A stretch of 64,000 nt of DNA from Symsagittifera roscoffensis (taxonomy: Eukaryota; Xenacoelomorpha; Acoela; Convolutidae): NCBI RefSeq assembly GCF_963678635.1, contig NC_087064.1:16237802-16301801 (forward strand), read 5' to 3'. The translations under genes were made by a program, and so were the position numbers. A model generated the notes under the pieces. It was not told the origin of the DNA. It did not search any database and was given only the letters and a program-made list of their open reading frames with translations. Shown here piece after piece: positions 1 through 12,400 of this stretch (its first letter is position 1; each line of letters opens with the position of its first letter).

Positions 1-404
1 AAGCAAAAACCTATTTTTTTGCTCCGAAATACAAATTAAGTTCATTTTTCCTTAGTAATATTTTTTTCATACCCATTTGGTTACAAAAGTGCGTTTTTGC
101 TCAACCATTTGGTCACATGTGAAAACTGTTTGATATGGTAAATAAATGGGAGGATGAGTTATGTACAGATCGAAAAAACAACAATTTTGAGTGCGATGTG
201 ATATTGGTCGCACCATTGGTTTCATACCATCCTCTGCACGCTCGATTTGGACACAGAGAGCTCAAACTTGTTATTTTACCGGTTCGTTTGCATAAAATTC
301 AGCACAGATGTTTCATAAGTGTATCACGAGAAAACAAAACTCACATAGAAAAAACACGGCTCAAAACTGCAATTAATATAACTGTTTTATTTAGATCCAT
401 AAAA
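1..404. other. 5' region of the host gene, no certain promoter
   Basis: AT-rich sequence upstream of the chosen start codon. A reading frame is open from 135 into exon 1, but the stretch before 405 looks like chance and the secretory signal begins at the ATG at 405. I see no convincing TATA box. A short pyrimidine-rich run ending in TTTAG at 394 lies ten bases before the ATG. It could be a cis- or trans-splice acceptor, which would make 395-404 the 5' UTR of the mature message. Confidence 0.35.
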
Positions 405-474
405 ATGATTATTTTTGTTATTCTTTTGGTAATTTGTGAGCTTATTGTCTCTTTAAACGGGCAAACGCTTGAAA
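405..474 (+). CDS. Exon 1: signal peptide
   Basis: The ATG at 405 opens a frame whose first 20 or so residues are strongly hydrophobic (start MIIFVILLVICELIVSL), followed by a plausible cleavage region NGQ-TLE. The exon ends GAAA|GTAAGT, a consensus donor, in phase 1. The frame runs into a stop six bases after the splice site, which supports splicing here. Confidence 0.7.
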
Positions 475-3400
475 GTAAGTGATGATTGTTTTGATTGAAA
501 CGCATAAAGGAAAATTTTGAACCCCGAAGAATTCATGTGTGGATCTAAGATCTAGATTTTTTTAGGTGGGCCACATTGGATTTTTGCTAGCTCTCCCAAA
601 ACACTATTTTAAGTCTAATTTGCCAAAATTTTTGAAGAACTCGTTATTTAACAAAGGTTCTACTTTTGTAACAACGGTTTTGTATCACTTAAAACTTTTT
701 ACAATTTTTTGAAAGGTATTTTTTAGGAAATTTGGAAAATGAAGGTCACGCAAACTTTGGAAAATAAAGGTCATGCAAAGCGCATGTAGAAGCACCTATA
801 GTTGCACACGACCGGTGAAGGCTTACAGGGTATCGCGGACGGGGTTGAAACCCCTCCAGGAATTTGGGCCCCTCTTTGTTCGCAAACGTCGACTTTTAGT
901 AATTTTTCAAAATATCTATTTTGTCTGAAAAACACCTTCAGCTACAATCTTTACTAACTTTGAAGCAGGGCGTTGCACAAAACGCTATTAAATGTTTTTT
1001 GGCTTTTTGTTGCAGTTTTTGCGCGCCAGGGCTCGGGAAGTACGGTTTTTATGGCTTCTAAAAACTCTAGGAAATCTAATTAGCTCGATTAACAAAGTCA
1101 GACAAAGTATTGAGATACTTCTCGAAGCCCCTCCTCTAAGTTGCACGACTCAATGATTGGTATAACTGGTATGAGAAGTTTTTGTCGACCTTTATTAATG
1201 GTAGATTTTGAGGCAAGCAGGAAAATTTTTAAGAAAGCGACTAAAGACGCTTTGGGCTTTTTTAAGAAAAAAGCCTTTTTAGAGGAGCGCTCTCGCCGAA
1301 AACAGTATATATTAGCTAAATCAGCGCTTTAGAAAAATTTATTTTTGATGCTCGTTGGCCGAAAATGAATGTCATAAAAAAGTAGCAACGAGACTCTTAG
1401 GTGGCCAGGGGGTCGAATACCTGAGAGGGCAGCAATCATCCCCGTCCGCATCCTGAAATTGCTACGGTTTATATTAGCATGTTTTGAAACATTAGAATTT
1501 TAGCATATTACATTTGTTCCAGTAAAGCAAACTTCAACTCATTTTTTTTTTTGCTGCCGGTCTCATATCTTATTGCGAATTACCTCATAAGAACCCCCAT
1601 TGCTGTATCTTACGCCAGCCTTTTTTAATGGACTCAACCCAAACCAATATACTCTAAACTTGAAGGGGAACGTGCGCAAAAAACGCAATTTGTTGTTCAA
1701 TAAAATGTCCAAAAATACCCTGCAAAGTCACTTTTGGTCTTTTTCTCAAAAATTCTCCCGTTGCGCAGAAGTTTGTGGGAAAATTAGGGAATAGGGTCTT
1801 AATAGGGTTTTAAGGGAGCGCAAAAGAGCAAATTGGGCGATCAAAAAAACAGCGAGAGAACTATCATCTAAATTTTGCAAAGAGCATAGAGTGAATTTTT
1901 CAGTTTTGCCCACTCTTGTACCAATTTGGCACTCTCGTACCAATCTAAAAAACAGAAACTCAAATTCTTTTTCTGACATCTGATAAACTTTGACATCTTA
2001 ACATTAATGTTTGATCATGATTCTCATTCGATCGTATATGATGAAACCTTTTTTCTAAATCTGATTTTTAACGGAAAAAGACACAGCCGAAAACAAAAAA
2101 TTTCTTCTCAGTGTTGGAAAAAAATGGATTAAAACAACTTATACGACCAATTTACAAACATTAGTCGTGAATATCAACTCTTGCATTATTTTGTGGCAAA
2201 ATGAGTAAAATAACCTGTAGACTTCGAGGAAAAAAAATGTGCCTTCACTCGACATCAATCAAATTGATCAATGTGTAACAAAAATCATTACTTTTTTGGC
2301 TATCATTAAATTTTCGATATTTTTATCCATTTTTGTCAATGCGGGCTAAATTTGATAGCAGTGCGTGCGCACTGCTATCGAATTTAGCCCGCATTGACAA
2401 AAATGGATAAAAATTGGTTATATACAGAAAATTTTTTAGTTGAACGTAATTTTAGAATCGATTTATCTACAACCATTTTTGAACGATAGTCGATTTCTCT
2501 ACTCTATAATATCTGTGTATTATCTATAGATAATCTGCATATAGTCAATATGAAATCTTTATACAATAAAAACTGTATATAATCTGTAAATTATCTGTAA
2601 AATATCTGTATAAAATTGATTATATTGCTTAAAAACTATAGGGTTCGTAACAATTTCAATTTGAACAGTCAAATTTTTGATTTTTTTTCACAAATTCAAC
2701 CAAAACGTGTAATAAAAAAACGTTCCTCAGTGTTATTGTTTACCGCAAATTACAAGTTTCAAGAGATCCCTCTAAGATTTTGCAACCCATAGGTTTGCAA
2801 GCAAAGTAAAGTAATTTTGTGCAAAATTTCTTCAAGTTCCAGTGAAAAAACCATTCTTTGCAGCGAAATTTTGAGAAAAAAAATAAGAAAAGTTGATATA
2901 GAGTAATTAGTCTTTCCACAATACTAATTTGAATATATTTTTTTTCAAATTCTGTATATAGTCTGCATACAATCTGTACATAATCAAAATCAAATCTGTA
3001 GATAAACAATTGATAATCTGTATTCAATCTGTATTTAGTATGCATGAACTTTGATACACAAAAAAACAGTTGTAGGGCGTTTCAGTAATAACTATATAAC
3101 GAAGATATATAGCATAGAATTTTTGCAGAACAAAAGGCATTAAAACCGTTTACTAAAACTATCTAGTTGACGTTTTACTATATAAAAATACAACAGATCT
3201 GAAATCTGTATATTTTCTGTAGATGAATAATCAATTTTTATCCATTTTTGTCACATTTCGGGTGTGTTTATTGGCACAAGAGGGTCAATCTTAGGGTCGA
3301 ATTAAATTGGGTTTGCGAAGAAATTGGATATTTGTAAGACAGTACCACTCTTTGTGTAACGATGAAATCAAAACTGCTATGGGTCCCCCTCTTAAATCTG

Positions 3401-6400
3401 CCACTGTTTGAGCGAACTATGATGAGTGGTATGTATGGCCGTAGGCACGAGTTGCTTTTTCGAAAGCAGCACAAAAGCTGAATACCATACAAAACGACAT
3501 AGTCTATGTTAAACGTTTAGGGCATCTAAACACATAATTCAAAAACTAAAATACACCCGAATACAAATTTCCTCCCCACTTTCAATGGTCGGAACAATAA
3601 GTAAATAGCTATGCACGGTGTTTTTGCGATTCATAGAGCGCTAAAACAGAACCTCAAAATAAAAAACCAATGCAAAAAGACGTTTTTAAACTCTCATCAT
3701 TTGTTGATAATTTTAGACTCTCCGTGTCTTCATTAGTCATTTTTATGTTGTTTCAGTTACCCTTGTTGCAGACACCGCCACTAGAACATCATTCACAGTT
3801 CTAGTAACAGATACGACTAGCACAATTACCACTTTCTTGACTACAGGAACCAGCCCAGACTTGAAAGCCACCGACAAAGGAGATCCGCCTACAGATAGCA
3901 CTCAGTATGCAGACTCCGGAACTGAAAATGAGTTCACGTTTGATGCTCTCGAAACCGGTCATTGTTATGAAATCTCATCAACTACCTACAGTGCAACTAC
4001 CCCGCCCTGGCCCATTTTCTGTACTAGTAAGTCAATCTTGCTTTGCTTTTGTTTAAATTTACATTGATGTCGAAGAAAACAATTTTCTCAAGTTCAAAAT
4101 TTTAAGGCTGACGAAAAGAGTGTTTTCATTCAAACAAAAACGAATTCCAAAGTTTGCATTTCTAAGAGTAGACGACTTTTAGAGCGCACTATTTGACCTC
4201 CATGGTCGCGGACGGATACAAAGTTTTTCCGAGGGGGATTTTCAAAAGTTTCGAAAATGTTTTTGACCTTTTTTTCTGGGTCGACCCAATTGATTATCAA
4301 ACTTATCCCAAATCACTTTAAAGACCCTTCTTTGAGACCTATATTTTCTATTCCAAATCTCACTTATTCCAAATCACTTTAAAGACCCTATTTTCCGAAC
4401 TGCATGCAAATTTTTGAAGAAAAAAAACGGGCCAAAAAGGCGTTTTTAGACACAAAATTGCATTTTTGCGGCGCGTGCTTCCCCCCAAAATTAGTATATG
4501 TTGGCGCCATCAGAAAAATGTTAAGGTCAGTCAGTCAAAATTGGATCCAAGATCCTGAAAAAAGAAGTGTTTTTAAAAAGCGAATTATAAATTTGGTTTT
4601 TTTATAAAGTGGAAATGAATTTTTTTGATAGTTTATGTGCATCGCTTGGGCTAAAAACCTTCAATATTCCACTTGTTTGTGGTATCAAAACTTTTGCAGA
4701 ACTGAAAACATTATTCTTTTGGATTGATAAGGTCAAGATTTAAACGCTCAAAGTTTTTCAAATGGTTAATGTAATGCTGGCACTTGTACATTTAAAGCGC
4801 CCTCGGTTTTGTTTTAAAATTAGAGACATTTTATTCTAAAATACAGTCAATTGCGGAAATATTGATTGCAACTGACCATCATGAGTTTGAATTTAAAATA
4901 AACTTTGCCAACAAGGGCGAATTTAAGGGTGGTGGGGGGGGGGAGTTGACGCTTTCTTTTCTCAGAGACTCGACCCCCTGCTGACCCAAAGGGCTTCCCC
5001 TTTGTACTATTATGGGACATCCGATTTTGGCTGACGGACCCTAAAACTTTTTAAAGGCACCTTTGACGCCAATATATACTAATTTTGAGGGGCGAGCGCC
5101 GAAAAAACGCATTTTTTTGTCAACATTTTTGTCACATATATCAACAAAATTTTGTTTTAAACAATAGAAAATGAGTGCGTCCTATTTTTTATACGCAAGA
5201 AATTTGAGACGTGACTTGAGTTGCGAAGTAAACATTTGGGAAGTTTTCGTAGTGCATAGAAAAAACGGTCAAAATTTTTTGGCCATTTGGACTTTTCTCT
5301 CCAGAGGCAATTTAATATATTACTCAAACTAGTAATACAGTAAGACCTTTTACTGGAACTTCACTTCAATATAAAATTCGCTGTAACACCCCGCCCCCGC
5401 CCACCTCCCTCCTCTCCCAGCCGAAAAAAAGACCTTGAAAAAATTAACATTTAACTATTGCTGTACCCCTTATTTATCTAGATTTCGGACTAGCCAGTTT
5501 CTCGAAAGGTATTGACAATGTGGTACTTGAAAGAACTCTGGACGAGACACTAGAGATCACCAAATTCGAAGTCCTTTATGAATCACCTTCGGGTGAGGCG
5601 ACAGAAACAGCCGAGGACGCATCTCTGCAGAATATTGAGTTGAATGTGAATATTATGAGCAGATTTGATACGTTCGGCACTGTCACTGTTGATATTGGAG
5701 GCGTTGATCATGAAATGTTCGCTTTCGGATCTTTCTGCAAAAGTAAGTAAATCCACTTGCTATTTTTTGCAAGCAAGTGAAATCAATTAACCCAAATAGG
5801 AAACTTACCATTGATTTCTTAATTTATATTCTGATTTTTATTCGCAAGTTTCTTCGGTTATTTTGCTCAAATTTTTAGTTTCTGTTTCTTATTTAAGTAC
5901 TATTACAGCCTTTTTGACACCTTTTTGACCCCATTTTATTTCTTTTTCCATCCTTTTTTTGTATTTTACTGTTCGAGTAGTCCTGTAATAACCTATGATT
6001 CAATGTAATTGCAGAGCCTGGAACTGCCTCTGTCTCTTACGTGCCAGGTAGTGCCCAGAATACCCTGGTCGAAGTGAATTCCGTCAGTCCCAATGGCAAT
6101 GGGTTCGAGGTCAGTGACGAAGATTTGATTTTAATGCAAAATTAAGAAAAAAAAGAAGAAAACATCAAAAGGAACATGTCTTTTCAACAAGTTTATGGCC
6201 TACGGCTTCAAACATAGGGAATGGCGGTACTGCGAAATTGGAGAAATTGGGTTTAGGGCTTTTCAAATTTTAATATTGTCAGCGTTTATTTAGACGAACA
6301 GATGTTTCGAAAAAAAGTTTTGAAACGGTAAAAGAACTTTTTGACGCGCGCTCTTCCTGTGGTGGTAGTGAGTGGACCACCTAAGATAGAGGACGTTATA

Positions 6401-9400
6401 CCATATTATTATTAATGTTAGAGATCATTTTTGAATAACACTAATTAAAGACCTGTCAATCATGTCAATTGTTCTAACAGCTTGATGGAGCTAAAAAACT
6501 AAGACTCACTCTTCGTTAGCTATTGCAAGATTATAGTTATCATCTATTCATTGATCCATATCTACTTACTAAACTTTACTATTAATTCAACTATATTATT
6601 AGTCTAGTTTTCAGATAAGATTTAGGGATTATCACATCGCGCAGCCAGCAGTTTCTTCTTCTGAAGATAGGACGGAACTGCTAGGTGTCCCTTCATTCTG
6701 GGGTAAACCGTCAGCCGAACCTCCTTATCCTTGAGAGGTGTGGATAGGCCAATTTTTCCTCGCCGTATCACTCAAAGAAAATTGTGACCCGAATATCCTA
6801 CTTACAGAACCGGCAGCGGTACACGACGACCCCCCACCAAGACCTGAACCGATTCCAAATCGATGGAAGAAGCGGATAGCAGAACCGCAAGAAACGAAGC
6901 GGCACTGAGGAAAACAAACGAAGCGAACAAAGAATGAAGAAAGAAGGGACCCAAAATAAGTCCAAATGTTTACTATCACGAAGCAGATGCAAGGATAAAG
7001 TCGAGGTTATTCTTCGCCTTGGGAAGCGAAGGAAGAAAAGATTCCTCCAACAACATGCACACGTCAACCTAAACACAGTAAAATTCAAATTTATTCACGA
7101 CGCTTGCGAACTACGATTCAAACGTGAAAAGAATTATATCATCGAAAGGATGCAAATCTACAACGCATCACACGGGGACAGGGAAAGCCTCGAATCATTT
7201 TATCTTCGCCTAGCAGGACAAGCTTCAAAATGTGGATGGACAGAGGACATAGAAAAGAAAGTCATCCGCGACATATTCATTGCAAAAATGATATTCTCTG
7301 ACATACAAAGAGAACTTTGCATTAGACAAGGAGCCACAGTAAATGATACCCTCAAATCGGTATTGCTTCAGGAGAAGGGATACGTGACAGCGAACACTCT
7401 CCAAAAGCAGAACCCGTCTACAACGAGCAATTCAGCGAACTTCACAAACTCATCTAACCAGTTTCGGGTTAAACAAGAACCACTGATGTCCATCCAATCA
7501 AAGAAAAATGTCCAAAACAGAATGAATAGAGCGCTAGGGAAAAGAAATTTTAAACCCAAAAACCAACAAGACCAGTCGAACACTCAATCTAAACCATGTT
7601 ATTTCTGTGGGAGAAGATTCACACCTGAACACAAAACCAAAAGCCAAGTCAGAGGAGCAACATAAAGAAATTGTGGAAAAAGGGAAATTTTGCTAAATGC
7701 TGCAACAGTAATCAAGTTGCCAATGTCGAACAACCAGAACCGGTCGAAGAAGAGGACTGCAACTTCATAGAATCAGACAGTGAAGAGAACTACGCAGTCC
7801 TAAAATTCTCGGAAACATCATTACAAACAGAAACAGTCAAGGATCTAGAAGTAATCGACTCTGCAACCGGGAAAGAACAACGCTAAAAACAAGAGGTTCG
7901 TTATTTAGCGCCACTATTGACACTGGAAGTCCAGCATCATTTGTAACCAAACGCACAGCAGACACTCTGTTAGAGAAAGATCCCAACGCAAAATTTTATC
8001 ACTAGATAAGAATCCGTTATCCAAAACGTACGTCGACTACAATCATAAACCGATAAAACTCTTCGGAATACTAGAAATCGATATCTACTCAAAAGGATGG
8101 AAACTACACGGAGCAAAATTTTTAAAATCCGAGAACAAAACCAGATGTCTATTAGGTTTAGACATCCAACCAGAACTGGGGATAGTAACAACTCAACTCA
8201 AACCGCCAAAAAGTTCAGTAAAAACAATTTCAGAAAAGCAAGAAAATGAATCAGCCGAATCAATTTTCTGGAAGAATAATTTTATTAAGAAATACAATGA
8301 TGTATTCCAAAGATTGGGGCGCTCAAAGAGCCACAAGGTATTCACTTCATTCAAATCACCATTGATTTCGATTTAGGAAAAAAGCAGACGAGTACCAATC
8401 TATATTCAAACCAAATTGGGAGCAGAAATTAAGAAACTCATAAGAGAAGGCCACATAGTAAAACTTGTTAAATGCACAAGTGATCATTTCGTAGCCCCAG
8501 TAGTCATAACAGCAAAAAAGGTTGGCGCAGTGAAATTAGCATTGGACGCAAAACCAATGAAATCACAGATTTACGAAAACAAGTTTCAGATGCCAAATTT
8601 ACTAGAACTCCTCAATTCAGCAGCTCAAATAATCGCAGCCAAGACAGAGGGCCCAGTCTGGTTTACGTCTCTAGATCTAAAATACGCATTTAGCCAACTC
8701 CCGTTAGACGAATCCGTGAGAAAACACTGTAACTTCAGTATCGTATGCGGGGAATTCACCGGAACGTACAGATTCAAAACCGTATTTTATTGACTAACAG
8801 ACATGCCAAAGGAATTTCAGAAGGCAATGGACAACACAGTCCAAGGAATTCAAGGAGTTTTCTGTTTTTTAGATGATATCCTAATAGTATCAAAAGGTTC
8901 AGTGACAAAACACAATGAAATAGTTGACAACGTTCTGTCAAGATTGGACAAAGAAGGATTTGCACTAAAACTCAGCAAATGCGAAATTTCAAAAACCAAA
9001 TTAACCTGGCTGGGATTCGAGATAGATGAGACAGGAGTGAGACCAAAACACTCGAAGATAGAAGCAGTAATGGCACTACAACCGCCAAAATCTCTGAAAC
9101 AACTGAGATCATTCATGGACATTTTAAATCACATGTCCAAATTCATACCCAACCAACAAAAACACACCGAACCACTCCGACCATCACTGAAGGCAAATAA
9201 CAAAGAAAAATTCATTTGGAGTGAAAAAGCAAACAATGCATTCCAAAAGATCCTTGAACTAATCGCTAATATAACAAAAATGCACCTTTATGATGCCACC
9301 AAACAATGCAGGATCAAGTGTGACGCCAGTCACAGAGGACTGGGGGCTGCGTTAGAGCAAGAGTTGGAACCAGACAAATGGGTACCACTCGCATTCTTAT

Positions 9401-12400
9401 AAAAAATTTTTGAACGCAGCTGAACAAAAGTACAGCACTAACAAACTCGAACTACTCGCGGTAGTATGGTCATGTGAATTTTTTTTAGAAATTACTTATT
9501 GGGGAACCAATTCCAAATTTTAACCGACCACAAGGCCATAGTCACAGCATTAACAGAAAATCGGGGTAACAAAACATATCAATCCAGACTGACCAGATGG
9601 GCAGACAGAATGTTACCATTCGAATATACAATTTCTCCCATCGCAGGAGCTAAAATAGGAATGGCAGATTACTTATCAAGAAGTCCTAAATTTGAGGCAC
9701 CACATACATCAAAATACGATGAACACTTTGTAGTTAAAGCCATTGAAAACTTTGATGAGGCATGCAGGGTGATCAACACTCCAGCACCGACCAAAGAAAT
9801 TGGAAAAATTTAGTTAGTCAAGGCCCATCTAGAGAAAAACAGGATAAATTCAAGGAAACTCATATTAGATGGAATAGGGAACGAAGGAAAACACCCAGTT
9901 TCCGAAGCAGCGCAAGGGGGCGTCAATAATTCGTACAAAAAATTTATCCAATCAGATCTTCGATGCAGAACCGCCAAAACTAATAAAACATCCGATACAG
10001 AAGGAACAAGTATTAACCAATCAGGTATAGATATGCAAATGTTCATACATCCGCAAGAGGGCGCATCGTCATGCAGAATTGACACTAACCAATCAGATCA
10101 ATTTATGCAAATTCACATCCCTCAAGTACAGATCGGAAATCTACGCGGCAAAATCGCCAACGAATCAAAACAAGAATTGCAAATGCACAACTCACCACGA
10201 GAGGGCGGAAATTCATGCGGTGGAGTTTTAAACCAATCCGTTTCGTCAAATTTTAATTTATTCACAACATCGTCAAATCTAAACAGTTCACCACGAGAGG
10301 TTGTCGTAACAAAATCCAACCAATCAGAGGCAGCGGAGATATATTCAGCCAAAAATGTACAGAAATCATTGTCTCCGACTTTAAACTTAAAGCTCATTAA
10401 CTCAAATAAAATCAAAATCAGTACAACAAACCCAAAACTTCAGAGGAAAATGAGCAAATTTAATCTACCATCTATAAAACAGATGGAAAACTCGATCGGA
10501 GAAAGAAACAGAACAGAAACAAGACAGACAGTGGAGACGATAACCAAGAGCAGGAAAAGGAAAAGGATCACTATCACAAACAGAAACAAGACGAACTACG
10601 CTCGAATGCTCGCAAACTTCAGAACAAACAGACTGAAAAGGACAGTGAAGGTCAACATGATAGCAAGCAAAGTTGAAAGAAGAAAACACAAGAAGCTCCA
10701 GTGAACACACACAAGAAATCCTTCACCACAGGCCTTCATAACATACTCGACGCGGACCTATTGGGGGATCTCACGACAGAAGACAACCAGTTAGGACAAC
10801 TAAGAAAACACATCTTAGCGAAGGATAAAGAAGGGTTCTTGAGACTGGGCAGCTACATGGCAAACTTTTGGGACGACGCCTCAGTAATCAACGACAGCAT
10901 CATTATTGACAACAGAGTGGCAATTCCAACATGTCTGAGGAGAGCAGTAATGGCCCGATTGCACAGAACACACACAGGAAAGGAGGCAATGGTGGACGCG
11001 GCACAATATCTGTGGTGGCCGAAAATGCATAGGGAGATTATTGACTTATGCCAATACTGCAGATCATGTTCAGCGTATGGTAAGAACCTTAAAACGTCAA
11101 AACCATTCAATTCGGCAGAACTTTTACCAGAATTATCAGAAGTGAATGAGGAATTACAAGTAGATCTTACTGGCCCAATGTTCGATTCGAAGGGAAAGAA
11201 ACTATTTATAATAGTCGCTATTGACCGGTTTTCAAAATACCCATCTGCCATGATCACCAGGAAGTCAGGGAGCGAAAAAATACTCAAATTCTTAAAAAAT
11301 TACATACACCAACATAGCATACCGAAGAATTTAAGGACATATCAATATTCGGGATTTAAAAATGCGAAACTAGCCGAATTTTGTGAATCGAAGGGAATAA
11401 ATCAAATCTTTTGTCCAGTAGGAGACCACCGGGGTTGTGGATTAGTAGAAAGATGTATCCAAACCATAAAAAAAAACTAGGCACAATGCAATTGGACCCA
11501 AACTTTGAGGACATACAAACAGCAGTCAAGTCAATTTTGGAAGATATTCGAATATCACGTCACAGTATTCTTAAGAAGTTACCTTTCGAACTTCATTTTG
11601 GACGGAAACCGAATACAGAATGGTCTAATCTTAGGGATAAACTAAAATGTTCTTTAAATCTATATCAGCAGAGACTGGAGAGATCCCTACTGAAGCCGGA
11701 GGAAATGCGAGAATCAGCAGACTCAAGAACAAGAACGAAGGTGGTGAAGAAAGGAATGGCAAGCAGAGACGTGTCACCAAATCTGAAGAAAAATGAAGAA
11801 GAGCCAGAAAGCATTAGGCCATTAGAAAATCTGGCAAAAGCAGCATCGGACTGGAAATTACACAGAAGACATCTCACACACAAGGAGGGATCCGAGGCAT
11901 TGAGAAAACTGACCGAAAGAAACCCATTACTAGCAGCAAGCCTCAGATGCGACTTGAACCAAGGAACTCTAAGATTCAGAGTAGAACAAGAGATACCAGA
12001 ACAAAGGACAAAAAGAAGTAACCTAGAATTCGATCTTTTTCACTATCCGGAGAAATCAGTGGTATATCGGAAAATTTTAGACAGGAAATCGGGACGACCT
12101 TTATTTAAGCGGTTTAATTGGAAAATTGTCAAAGTTACTAACAATACTTACATTACTGAAAATGGGAAAGTAATTAGAAAAACCACATATTACTTAAACC
12201 GAAATTCAAGTCAGCATATTGTTCAGATTTAGGTAAAAAGACACCAGCCGCAAGCACACCGAGGAAACCATCACACCAGTGCAGCTGAAGTGGAACAAAC
12301 AGACCAGATCACATATTGCCGAGACCAGATGTTTCACCGGTTTCAACGTCATCAGAGAATTCAGACACGGAAAACACGACATTGGACAGGCCATTCGAGA

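Noticed and set aside
135-404. N-terminal extension of exon 1 from position 135
   Set aside because: The extension would bury the signal peptide 90 residues inside the protein. The ATG at 405 places it at the N-terminus.
826-1455. hAT target duplication for the first TIR element
   Set aside because: The eight bases on each side do not match, so family assignment is left open.
10122-11287. Minus-strand frames of 81 to 144 codons over the element 1 spacer and integrase
   Set aside because: They lie opposite recognised pol sequence and show no motif of their own.
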